Positions 9,127 to 19,106 of a stretch of 23,588 nucleotides of DNA are shown piece by piece (the stretch's first letter is position 1; each line of letters begins with the position of its first letter). The stretch lies in assembly GCA_011763485.2 (NCBI GenBank), contig JAANSK020247720.1, forward strand, positions 1 through 23,588, in the 5' to 3' direction. Under the pieces are notes generated by a model that saw nothing but the letters and a program-made list of their open reading frames with translations, did no database searches and was not told where the DNA came from. This DNA is from Isoetes engelmannii (taxonomy: Eukaryota; Streptophyta; Lycopodiopsida; Isoetales; Isoetaceae). The position numbers and the translations under genes were made by a program.

Positions 9127-10366
9127 AACAATGCCAGCGATGAGCCGTATTTAATGATGGAATGTTGATATGTTCAAAGAGTTCTTGGCTAGAAGACTGA
9201 AATTTCAAACCTTATTGTCATCACAATATCTTTTTTAAGGCTATCAATTGTCTTCACAATATCATTTATCATTTAGTATGTATGTGAGGAATCTTAGACA
9301 TTCTGTCTTTTGCCTCCTTCGAATATAGCTCTCGTTAATTTCTTGTTCTAAAGCTACAAGTTGTTGAACTTTAATGCTATATACGTTATAAATATATGTT
9401 TCCTTGGAGCCATTGTCATCTTATAAGTTGGCTGGCTTGCAAAGGAAGTTGATAATATGACATAGGCAACCGACCAAGGTTTGATAGAATTTTCTCTGTC
9501 AGGAATATTGACTGTTGATATAGAATAAGCATAATGGTGACCACAAGGTGGATATCGACGAAGGACACCAGAATTGGCTTCAAATGCAGTAAGGGGACAA
9601 ACCCAATAGATATAAAAGGCATTCATAAAAATGAAAGGTCCAATAATTCATCTCTCCCCATCACAGCCACGTGTATAAAGCCTCAAAAACGCCAGAGCAC
9701 CCATGGTTGCATCGAAACATCCCTAGAGGACCACATTCCCTTTTATTCTGCCACGTGGGTCCACTTCTTCTCGACCCTGTGTACCTCCTCAATGACATGC
9801 TTCTATCACATTTCAAGCTCGCCCCACAGTCTAAGGTCCAGAAAGTTTTGGCGGTCTCTGAGTCTACTGCTTTACACAATATCTTAGAACATATGCTGTT
9901 CAATATACAGATTTGTCAAGGTTCTTTCTGTTCCCCTAATACCTAGACTATATATTCTATGTTGTCCTTGGGGTACTTACAAATCCAAATTGTATACCTA
10001 CCCCTTTTGATGTTTTTTTCTTTATATACCCCACTTCAACTACTCTTGTAGCTCATATCTTTTGACTTTTACATATGATACTTCGACTTGCCTTTTGATG
10101 CTTACATATAATGGTTATCTCATAGTTACCTCGAGAGAACATCTCTCCTTATGCATGCAGTATTAAGCCATTAATATTAGCAATCAAGATTAAATGCACG
10201 TTAATCAAGGTACTAGGAATTGCCTCAAAGCCCTTATCTCTATCTCAAACTGAATTCTGTTATGGTTTATTGCGAATTGACATTTGGTTTAGTGGTAAGA
10301 CATTAGTTTCTAGATGAATAGAATTAAAAGGTACATTTCATTGTAAGGGGATATGCATACAAATTG
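9127..10366. other. Non-coding stretch; two G-boxes and a TATA-like motif
   Basis: No gene is recognised. CCACGTGTATAAAG (about 9667-9680) joins a G-box to a TATA-like motif, and a second GCCACGTGG lies near 9750, resembling a promoter fragment, but no plausible gene follows. The open frames across 9534-9946 have no recognisable content. Confidence 0.3.
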
Positions 10367-11140
10367 CTTCTTCATTGGACTACAAGCATACAAATCGAAG
10401 CATGCAAAGAGATAAAAAGAGAACAAAATAGAATGAAGAGATAGATATTAGACTTCAAACCTACAAATATATTTTGTTCCCTCTATTCTCTATCTCTTGC
10501 TTCTTTTTCTTCTTCATTGGATTCCAAAATTATGAAGAGATAGAAAGAGAATAGAATAGAATGAAAAGATAGAACTTGGAATCCAAACCCACAAGTATAT
10601 TTTATTACATCTCTATCTCTTTATTTATTCTTTTGATCTCCGTGGACAATAAAAATCAATTCACTTCAATTGAATTCTATCATGCTTCCTTATGTCAACA
10701 AGCTTAAGGAAAAGTGCTCATTTCTTCTTCTTCATTGGACTACAAATCTACAAAAGGATACAAAGAGAACAAGCATGAAGAGATAGACATTGGACTTCAA
10801 ACCCCACAAATATATTGTATTCCCTCTATTCGTTATCTCTTACTTCCTTTTCTTCTTCATTGGATTCCAAACCTATAAAGAGATAGAAAGAGAGCAAAAT
10901 AGAACGAAGAGATAGAACTTGGACTCCAAACTCACAAATATATTTTCTTCTCTCTATTCTCTATCTCCTCATTCTTTTGTTCACCATAGACGATAAAAGT
11001 CATTTCGAATCAACTGGGATTCTATCCTGCTGTCTCATGTCAACAGACTTAAGAAAAATTGCTTTTTTTTCTTCTTTATTGGTCTAAGAACCTACGAAGA
11101 GATAGACAATGGATTCAAAATCCACAAATATATTTGATTC
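10367..11140. repeat. Compound tandem repeat, about 345-360 bp unit with half-unit substructure
   Basis: CTTCTTCATTGGACTACAA starts units at 10367 and 10727, with a diverged copy (CTTCTTTATTGGTC) at 11071. Inside the first two units a related half-unit begins CTTCTTCATTGGATTCCAA at 10509 and 10852. Each unit also has purine-rich blocks such as GAAGAGATAGA and pyrimidine-rich blocks such as CTCTATTCTCTATCTCTT that are reverse complements of one another, so transcripts could fold. No coding potential is seen. Confidence 0.8.
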
Positions 11141-11149
11141 TCTCTATGC

Positions 11150-12151
11150 AATGGCATGGCACAGTGGCTCTCCTCTAGCAAGTGCACTTGCAGACAGGAG
11201 AACCAGAGTGGAGGATCTAGTGTGGTGGATTATGTGTTAGTGACTGAGCAGGATATGCATCTCATCAATCACTTCCATGTGGGCACAGATAGAAAAGATG
11301 AGGAGGCCAACTCAGATCATGGTCCACTCTACCTAAAGCTAGATTGGCAAGCTGTAAGAACCCCCTCTACGGCAGCTCCTCGCACACCTCAGTTGTAATT
11401 GGCTTAAAGCAGGCAAAGGATTACGCTGAGACGCTCGCAGACGACATGTCATGAATTTCGCAGACCCCCACGCTAGAGCAGCAGTGGGCCACCTGATTGA
11501 GCTACTTGGCACTGCAGCAAAAAGGTGTATTGGGAGAACCCGCACGCGAAGGATCTCAAAGACCACAACCTTCCCACGTAACCGATGGTTTGACGATGAA
11601 TGTAAGAAACAAAAATGCAGGCTCCGCCAAGTCACATATCCAGCCATGCGCCCGCACACCACCGCACACTATCGCGCTTGCTTGAAGGAAAAGAAGACCC
11701 GAGGAAAAGAAGACCCGTTACATCACGAGGCACCAAAGGGAAATGTTTTACTTGTTGGACAGTCATCCCAGAACCTTTTGGAGCAGGGCGCTTCGAAAGC
11801 TAGCGCACCTTATAGGGAACATCACTTCTGGGCAGTGGGAGCAGTACTTACAACAATTCTATAACCAGGGATACGAGCAGTCATACCCCCATCGAACGGC
11901 CCGATGCTAGAAATCACAGAGAATGATGTCATCCAAGGTCGACAGTGTTTGGCCAATGGGAAAGCAGCGGACCTAGATGGTATGCAGGCAGAGTTGCTCT
12001 ACCCCAGGGATGGACCACAAGTAGGGTTGTTCCCATTTACAAGGCAAGAGATCCACACTTCCCAACAATTACCGGATAATCATGGTCAGTTTAGTGTTTC
12101 AAAATTGTTAGCTGGCATTCTCGAGTGGCAGTTGACCAGATGGGAGAACTG
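11150..12151 (+). pseudogene. LINE ORF2 relic, 5' part: endonuclease end, linker, start of RT
   Basis: Non-LTR retrotransposon polyprotein broken by shifts and stops. The frame at 11156-11398 holds the end of the apurinic-type endonuclease: SVVDYVLV and NSDHGPLYLKLDW correspond to the catalytic (S/T)xxDY and SDH motifs. Linker sequence follows (11399-11903), including WFDDECKKQKCRLRQ. The frame from 11904 enters the reverse transcriptase (ENDVIQGRQCLANGKAADLDG, matching the usual NGKAxGxDGxxAELL), and SKLLAGILEWQLTRW ends near 12150. The N-terminal endonuclease is absent, so the copy is 5'-truncated or deleted. The sequence stops at 12151 and resumes near 13430. Confidence 0.85.
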
Positions 12152-12152
12152 A

Positions 12153-12294
12153 TATAATTATTGTTGCCGACATTTGTGAGGGAATCGCCAAAGATGAAGA
12201 TTGGCAGTGTTGTAGGGGCGGAATGAAGGAGCAGGGGAAATGCCATCGCCATAGCTAAGCTTGACAGAGTTCCGAATTGGATCATCATAGCCAA
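12153..12294 (-). pseudogene. GDSL esterase/lipase, N-terminal exon fragment
   Basis: The minus-strand frame starts at ATG 12294. It begins with a hydrophobic, signal-peptide-like stretch (LSSLAMAMAFPLLLHSA) and then the family's block I, PIFIFGDSLTNVGNNNYI, with the nucleophile serine in FGDSL. Intact family members are about 350-380 residues of secreted or vacuolar acyl hydrolase; only about 48 residues are present. The frame runs straight into antisense LINE sequence at about 12152. No blocks II, III or V are visible nearby. The fragment is probably a captured or truncated gene start, not a working gene. Confidence 0.75.
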
Positions 12295-13276
12295 ACTATG
12301 TTATGGCGGCCTAAAAGAAAGGATTTTATTTCCAAATTCTCGCACCAACCATGCATGTTGCAGCTTGACTATCGAGCTCAATTGGGGGGCCTTCGCCACT
12401 TGGCAAAAATTTTCCTTCCAAATGTACATTGATTCAAAGCCCAACATTGCAATTATGTACATCTAGGATAAAAGTGGGGAGTTCCAAATGTTGGGGGTCC
12501 CCACGTTGATGCGTGATCATATATATGCCGCATTTTTTGCACTTCCCTTAATGCAAAATTGGGCCATTTTTTACGTCTAAATATTTCCGCCTTTGACGCA
12601 TTCTTTTGTGTTTGAGAGAAGCTCCAGTTAGGCTGCATGTGTGCCGAGATTGGGTATGGAAATGGCAGTTTCAGTTGCAGGAGGTAAGAGCACTTAAGGT
12701 TTTAAGGTTTTCTTGCATGCAACAGCTTTTTTTCCTGTCAGGAATCTGGAGGTAGGCTTTGTTACATTAGCCCATCATGAAACTTTGTAGATATTAGAAA
12801 GATCCCAAGTATGTTAGGCACCGCAAACAAGGGGAGTTCACATTTGTTTTGTATAAAAACCATCAGCGTGGAAGAAATGGGTTTTCTTATTACTAGTTGC
12901 ATACGTATACGTACTCCACAAAGTATACCTTTTTTTTCTTTTTCGATTGCATATGAGATACAAATTGTTCTTCATTCTTAACCAGATTCTTGTTCCTACT
13001 CGTATATAAACAATATTTTTTACTAGATTCAGTAAATTAAGAAAAGTCCTATATGATTTATGAAATTTGGGGATATGTAGAAATACTTTATAGGATATAA
13101 ATATAGGGGTTGACTGGGATGTATGAGAAGGATTTTTTTGTTGTGAAGAGTGGTAGACAAGGGATTTTTTATGACCCTAGGAATGCAGATCTATATCCAA
13201 AATATATACAGGTGAATCCCCTAGGGTTGCAAATAGCTTAGCATTTATGTCTACAAACAATATACTCAGACAAAGT

Positions 13277-13397
13277 TTTATTTCAACATGAGTCGTAACT
13301 TTGAACGCCACAATCCATGGCATGGCTCCAAAGATAAAGATTTATTCCAACTTGAGTCGTAGCTATGAATGTCACCATTCTTGGCATGGCTTCCAAA
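13277..13397. repeat. Tandem repeat, 64 bp unit, two copies
   Basis: Copies start at 13277 and 13341 and share TTTATT(T/C)CAAC, TGAGTCGTA, and GGCATGGCT(T)CCAAA, with scattered substitutions. Confidence 0.8.
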
Positions 13398-13429
13398 TGC
13401 TATTGAAGATTTAGCAAGGGGAACTTTTA

Positions 13430-14395
13430 GACAAGCAGGATGATCCGGATGAAAATGATGCTAATGCTTGACGTTGAGAATGGATGCTCGAATGAGAGGG
13501 AGCATCCAGTGCCAGAAATGTTTGTGATTTGGTTGAAGACAACGAGAAATGTCAGACAAGACCTGTATTGTTGCTTTGTTGGCTTCATGAAGGCTTTTGA
13601 CATTGTGCCTCGGGAAAAGATGTGGTTGTGCCTTAGGAAAAGTTGTGGCAAGATTGCGACAACTGGGGGTCCTAGTGGATATGAAGAATGTGGTGTACAG
13701 GTTGTATGAAAGTTGTTACGATCGAATGCAGCCGTTGGGACAACCATTCACCAGCAATATTAGGGTCCATCAAGGATGCCCTCTCCCTCCAACATTGTTT
13801 GCCCTCTACATTAATCAATTGGAAAGCTAGCTCGCTGACAATGGAGGTGACGAGACCCAACTCTTGCATCAGGTCATCAGGCAGCTCATGCAGATGATGT
13901 GGGCCTCCTAGCTCACACTTCGGAGGATATGCAGTCTCACATATGCCACAGACATGCGAGTCAATCTGGCCAAGATTAAGGTGGTCTTCATCTCATCCTC
14001 ACGCTAACCAAGGCTCCCTTCATTCACTTATCGGGGGCAAAATGTGGAGGTGACGCCCACCTACAAGTATTTGGGAGTGGAGTTTCCTTCTACACTGTAT
14101 TGGGACAGTTCCATCCGGTTGCATGTGACGACAGACTGGAAAGTGCTCTATGCAAATGCAAAACAACAGCCACAGAGCAGAACTCTATGATTGAAGCCAT
14201 CAGTCACATCTGTTCAGAATATTGGAGGAGCTCATTCTTCTATATGGGGTCGAAGTCTAGGACCCGGTGGTGTCCCTTGCTACTTGGAATGACTTAGAGC
14301 AGGTGCAGAAAGGCTTCTTAGCACGAGCACTAGGAGTGAAATCCACAGTCCCATATCAAATTCTGCTGCAAGAGACAGGTTTTTTACCTCTTGAG
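13430..14395 (+). pseudogene. LINE ORF2 relic, 3' part: RT catalytic core and C-terminus
   Basis: Continuation of the reverse transcriptase after the interruption. In successive frames: LYCCFVGFMKAFDIVPREK (motif A, catalytic Asp in AFD), VYRLYESCYDRMQPLGQPF, VHQGCPLPPTLFALYINQLE (motif B, usually RQGCPLSPxLF) and AHADDVGLLAH at about 13884-13916 (motif C; both Asp kept at 13893-13898, the usual Tyr is His). Later come YKYLGVEF-like sequence near 14070 and FLARALGVKSTVPYQILLQE up to LPLE at about 14394. Several frameshifts and stops separate these, so it is not functional. It ends abruptly where a direct repeat starts at 14396. Confidence 0.85.
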
Positions 14396-14711
14396 TGTCA
14401 AAAAATGCCCCACATGTACATCGCTCAGATATCTCAAATTGATCCGCATGGATTCCTTACAATCTCTCCTACTAGAACTATGCTCGTTCATGCTTACGCC
14501 GAGGACACAACCAACGCCGTACTTTTGCTCCACGGTGGATTTATGCATTATATAACATCCATGTCATCTAGACCCCTACGGACACTCAAACTCAGACCTT
14601 ATTTGATACCAAATGTAACATTACTTACTAATGCCCTAAAGGCTTCTTATTGTGGTGTCAACAAACGCCCTACAGGTACATCTCGAATCGATCCCAATGG
14701 GTCCATTACAT
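14396..14711. repeat. Diverged direct repeat with a tRNA-binding-like motif between
   Basis: TGTCAAAAAATGCCCCACAT (from 14396) and TGTCAACAAACGCCCTACAG (from 14656) begin two copies of about 55-68 bp that also share GTACATC, GATCC and TTACA. Between them TTGATACCAAATGTAACA (about 14604-14621) resembles, on the minus strand, an LTR end followed by a degraded tRNA-Met primer site. The open frame spanning 14267-14770 is a composite of LINE and this repeat. Confidence 0.45.
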
Positions 14712-15059
14712 TGTCTATGAATGTCCCATTTAGTTCAGGTCAATTCATAATTTTTATGTTAAAATTCTAGCCTCTTAGCTTTTAAATATGGCATACTTAG
14801 TACCTAGTAAGAATATCTAAAAAACTTCCAACATCCTGCATATTTAAGGGAGGTAAGTCTCGATTTCTTGCTGCAAAACACATTGAGCATAAATTGTTTC
14901 AACATGTCTATAAGGATGTGCTTCATTATTAAAATGATGCCCATGTCTCAATATGGTTTGATATCTTATTTGAAGCTCGCAGATATAAGGGAAGCATAAA
15001 GTAGATGCCTTGCGGCAGTAGTCCTTCTATAGCATATGTTTCAGAATGTTCATAGGTGT
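14712..15059. other. Non-coding AT-rich stretch between LINE relics
   Basis: No gene or repeat could be supported. Neither flanking LINE relic visibly continues here. Confidence 0.35.
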
Positions 15060-16808
15060 TCTTATAGAAGGCACAGTTGAGAGATGGGAAGGTTCATATT
15101 TTGGGAGTTGGGAATAAGGACATATTGGGAGGGGGCAAGGAAGTAAGTACACAGTTGGAACTGATGACCAAAACAGGGGAATCTATCAGCAACGAAGAGC
15201 AGCAGGGGTGGCATGCTATATACAATGAAAAAAGATACTAAAGGAGAAGGTCGAAGAGGCAGGCACAAGAGGGGAATATATGGTTGTACATTTGACACTC
15301 GTGTACATTTAACCAAACTCAGATGTACAACAATTTGTCCTAATTGGTGAGGTTTTGAATAAATGGAAAGCTAAGGGCATGGTCATCGGAATTGGGGACT
15401 TCAACGCCAGAACCGGGAAGGAACAGGCAAAATTCATCACATCAACTGAGTTAGGGGCAGGAATTATCAAGAATCGCTTGAGGTTCGAGAATCACAAGGA
15501 AGTGTGTACACAGGGGAGAATGCTAATGGATGTATATTCAGGAGCCGGTATGATCATATCAAATGGAGTAAGAACATGGAGAGGATCAGGTAGGTATACA
15601 TGTCAAACATATGCGAGAAAAAGTATAGTTGATTATTTGATAATAGACCCGACGTCTGCAGGAAAAAATAAAAGAATTAAAGCTGATGGATTGCCAGTGA
15701 AGGCCAGGAAAACTCATAGACCGTTCAGGGTTGTCATTAAAATTGGTAAACAAGATAATCCAAATGAGGAGGTGGATGACTAGATAAGATACAAGCTGAA
15801 TACAAGCAAATTGGAGGAATTTGAACTAAATATGGAGGAGATGACAAGTAATGTGACTTGGAAGGGTTGGATACAGATACAATAGGGGTACAACTGGACA
15901 AGATACTAACGAAGAGTTGTGAAAGTATACTTGGAATGGTGCACAGGAGTCAGGAAAAAGAGAGGAAATTCGGGCAAGCAAAATGGTATGACTGGAAATG
16001 CAAAAGGAAAAAAAAGGCAATCAAGCTATGGACGGGAACAGAGAGATACAAGGAATTTGAAGAAAAATATATAAAGCTAATAAGGATTAAGAAGAGAGCC
16101 TACATAACAGAACTGCAGCAAAAAAAGGTTGTCAACTAAAGACACATCCAAGGGACTTCTAGAAAGTATTCAAGAAAAAACATAATGGGATCATGCTGAA
16201 GGACAAGAGGATCTGGAAATCACACTTGCAAAAAGGATACAACTTCGGAGCGGAGAAAATTCAGGTTCTAGTGGAGGATATAGGGGAGAAATTTACTGAG
16301 GAAGCAGTGGGAAAAGCGTTATACAGACTAAATAATAATAAGGCTCCAGACCTCCTAGGATTTACTACCAATAACCGCAGTAGGGGACAACTTACTAGTC
16401 ATAGTAACCAGGATATTCAATGCGGCGTTAAGAGAAGGTTTACCAAAAAGTTGGTAGTGTAACAAGAACATCCCATTGTTAAAAGGAGGGGACCCGCTGA
16501 ACCCTAACAATTACAGAACAATAATGGTGAGTAGTGACATGGCAAAGTGGTACAACAAGGTTATAGAAGTAAGGATGACAGACTGGGCCGAAAGGAACCA
16601 GAAATAAGCAATAGAGTAGGCGGGTAGGATGACAGACTGGGCCGAAAGGAACCAGAAACAAGCAATAGAGTAGGCGAGTTTTAGACCAAACCACTCAACA
16701 ATAGATCACCTGTTAACTCTAAGGGTATTAATAGAGGACACTATGTTTAAGGAAGAAGTTGTATTGCTGCTTTATAGATTTCAAAAAGGCATTCGACACC
16801 GTTCCAAG
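15060..16808 (+). pseudogene. Second LINE ORF2 relic: endonuclease to start of RT core
   Basis: A different non-LTR family from the relic at 11150, judged by its linker and motifs. The endonuclease starts near 15060 (LRDGKVHILGVGNKD). The frame at 15355-15783 contains GIGDFNARTG (catalytic Asp/Asn motif), a GRYTCQTYARKSIVDYLI region (the xxDY motif) and HRPFRVVI in place of SDHxPL, with SD replaced. The linker at 15858-16139 is lysine-rich (WYDWKCKRKKKAIKLW). The reverse transcriptase starts at 16193-16462 (FTEEAVGKALYRLNNNKAPD). It continues through shifted frames with NPNNYRTIMVS, a duplicated WAERNQK block, NHSTIDHLLTLRVLIED, and CFIDFKKAFDTVP at 16768-16806, where it stops abruptly. Motifs B and C of the catalytic core are missing. 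Confidence 0.85.
16572..16679 (+). repeat. 54 bp tandem duplication inside the LINE reverse transcriptase
   Basis: Units 16572-16625 and 16626-16679 differ at only two positions (AAATAAGC/AAACAAGC and CGGGT/CGAGT). The unit is 18 codons (RMTDWAERNQK onwards), so the frame is kept. High identity in an otherwise decayed element indicates a recent event. Confidence 0.9.
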
Positions 16809-17804
16809 CAGTGTCTCAAATTCAAAATATAAGGGATTTTCTTTTGACAACTTTTTAAAATTTCAAGTTCACATTTGACACAAAATTTAAAAATCAAGTT
16901 CTCAATTGACGCCTTCAAAAAATATGTAGTTCTCATCAACTATATTCAATTTACAATAGCTTGTATAAGACTGTTAAAAAAAGGAGGGATAACCAAAGGA
17001 ATGTACAAACTGCATACTCACAATCTGATAAAAGGGCTTATCTGGCAATGCACATTTAGGGAATTTTGTTTTGCTTGAGAAAGTCTTTGATGAAAGGGCT
17101 TATCTGGCAATGCACAATTAGGGAATTTTGTTTTGCTTGAGAATGTTTTTGATGAAAGGGCTTATCTGGTAATGCACATTTAGAGAATTTTGTTTTGCTT
17201 GAGAAAGTTTTGTTCGATTCACACTTCTTCAAATATATAGTGAACAAGAAAGTGAAAATGGAAATTCATCTATGGATACTTATCATATTGGGTTCTCCAT
17301 TCCAAATATAAACAAAAAAAAAGTGTACCAAGTTTAAAACTATAGAATATACATAAGCTTGATTGATACTTTGTTTTCTCAAAATTACACAAAACGACGA
17401 GAGTTCAAAGTGTATAACATAAGATAGACAACTAATAAACCCTTGATTTTTTCATTTTTTTTCCCCTTATTTAACTTACGAAAGCAACACTTGTTTACTA
17501 AAAAATGAAAACAACTCCAAAGGTTATTTATAATCTCCACCCCGACACGAGGAAAAAATAATAATTATATATTCTGCTTCATTTTTTTATTTTTTATTTT
17601 TTTATTTTTTTTTTTGGACGTTAAAATATACTTCCTTCCTTCCTTCTATTTTGGAGTTTTCAAATGGCAACTTATAATTTGATTGAATTCTTATTTGACG
17701 ACAACTGACTTCTTTAAAATTCTCATTTGACAACTAATATTTTTTGTTGACAACTTTGTGACAACTTTTTTGCAAAGAGAACTCCCGGGGTGTCTGAGAC
17801 ACTG
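16809..17804. mobile_element. Possible non-autonomous TIR element truncating the second LINE
   Basis: CAGTGTCTCA (16809-16818) is perfectly inverted at 17795-17804 (TGAGACACTG), at the exact point where the LINE reverse transcriptase ends. The motif GACAACTTTTT occurs near both ends (about 16846 and 17760), and TTTGACA-like words recur inside. Against it: flanks (GTTCCAAG and TCTAGGCG) show no target duplication, the LINE does not resume on the right, and a 10 bp inverted match over 1 kb can arise by chance. Confidence 0.3.
17027..17212. repeat. Tandem repeat, 62 bp unit, three copies
   Basis: Copies start at 17027, 17089 and 17151 and share GAT(A/G)AAAGGGCTTATCTGG, AATGCACA and GAATTTTGTTTTGCTTGAGA. 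Open frames here on both strands are repeat artefacts. Confidence 0.9.
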
Positions 17805-18152
17805 TCTAGGCGTGGCAGTTTCAATGCATCATTATCAAACATTAAGACATTAATAGTGAGTCCAATCGCACAAGTTTGAAACTAGAGAAATGTTTTCAAC
17901 GGCCTGGGCCACTACAATAAATTTCTTATATTCAATCATAATTATATAATTATAGTTTTGCCAATTAATTTGTACTAACCTAAAAAATCTAAAAGATGTA
18001 GATGTATGTTTGACACGAAAGTAAACATGAATACTCCTCGTGTGGGTTATACATAATGATCTTCAAGACCATTAACATGGCCCATGAGAAAGGAGGTTGA
18101 CCTCCCTTAAACTATAGGTGGACAAATTTGTCTCCAAACTGGAATGAAGGTG
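17213..18152. other. AT-rich non-coding stretch with a T-rich low-complexity block
   Basis: No gene is seen. 17582-17616 is almost pure T with a few A. 18073-18091 (AAGGAGGTTGACCTCCCTT) is a short perfect hairpin. The right end of the possible TIR element falls at 17804. Confidence 0.4.
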
Positions 18153-18266
18153 CTTCACAAGTAATTGCAGATGCATAAATCATGGTTTCTTATCACTTTC
18201 ATGAGAAGGGCATCACAAGTAATTGCAGTTCCATAGATTGAGATTTCTTATCGCTTTCATGCAGGA
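18153..18266. repeat. Tandem repeat, 58 bp unit, two copies
   Basis: Copies start at 18153 and 18211. They share TCACAAGTAATTGCAG and TTTCTTATC(A/G)CTTTCATG. Confidence 0.8.
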
Positions 18267-19106
18267 AAAGTAGACGTGACACTACCTTGTTGACAAAAGT
18301 TCGTTCAAGCAAAGGAAACAGAAGCAAAAACCAGAGATATCTTTCTGGTCTCTGAATTGTGGCGGTGAAGGATATTCAGGAGATTACTGTGATATCCTTT
18401 GGCCAAGAATTATCAAGATAATCTGCAATCACTATATTCGGCAACTTGACTGCTTTTAATCTAATGATAGTCTGAACTTGATAAGTTCTTGTTAAAATAT
18501 AGAAGGATGAAAATCCTAGTCAATTAGTATCGATGTTATGTGGAACACTTTACATTCTTCTCGTCTAAGATATAGTTCTGGTAATTCATGTATGAAATCA
18601 TAGAACGGATGGCAATTACATAATTCACTCTGTAATCTGCCTCCTGTCATCAAACTGTTGCCCAACATATTGTTTATGCACAATCACAATTTGCTAGCCT
18701 ATGTCATATACATCAAAGTGATCCTTAGATCCATAATGACAACCCCCATGCGATGGTGGCAGGTCCTAAAGCAAAACAAATGCCTTAGCCTTAATATTAA
18801 CATATCATATCATATGATGAATATCAATCTGCACCAGGGAAAGGAAATGATGAATATCAATCTGCACAAGGGAAAGGAAAATAATACTTCTACTCGGTAT
18901 ATTTCATGAATATATTACGCAGCTTGTGCTGGCAATGCAGCCCCTTTTGATAAAGCAAAATTGGATTCTCCTAGCAATATCATTGATGGTGAACCACCTG
19001 ATTCACATGCAATTAAGACAGGTAGCAGCTCGCCTGATGCATTTAGACTCTGTCTTTTGCAGATGGTCACACGTGGAGTTTAGTAGCACCATTCTCAACA
19101 ACCTGC
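18267..19106. other. 3' flank of the BPM gene, with a 33 bp tandem repeat
   Basis: The right part is expected to include the BPM 3' UTR, as the stop codon is at 19109-19107. At 18814-18846 and 18847-18879 lie two copies of a 33 bp unit (ATGATGAATATCAATCTGCA onwards) with a single mismatch. No independent gene could be supported; plus-strand frames contain stops and have no recognisable domain. Confidence 0.5.

Larger units (their letters stand above)
12152..13429. other. 1.28 kb segment interrupting the LINE relic
   Basis: This block separates two collinear parts of one reverse transcriptase. It carries a GDSL exon at its left end (minus strand), a 64 bp tandem repeat at its right end, and otherwise non-coding AT-rich DNA. 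The flanks GGGAGAACT (12142-12150) and AGGGGAACT (13417-13425) match at 7 of 9 bases, which would fit a decayed 9 bp target duplication of Mutator type, but I see no terminal inverted repeats. A Helitron is not supported: no CTRR end or A/T insertion site. Confidence 0.5.

Noticed and set aside
12640-12700. Short coding-looking stretch ending in a GTAAGAG donor (about 12691)
   Set aside because: The start at 12657 gives only about nine codons before the donor, and no matching downstream exon was found.
12152-13429. Helitron as carrier of the GDSL fragment
   Set aside because: No TC start, CTRR end with hairpin, or A/T host site could be found at the junctions on either strand.
11150-16808. 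One single LINE spanning both plus-strand relics
   Set aside because: The second relic restarts with an endonuclease after the first one's RT C-terminus, and the linker and RT motifs differ, so these are two elements.
17056-17247. Repetitive minus-strand open frame in the 62 bp array
   Set aside because: It only reflects the three tandem units and has no plausible start context or domain.
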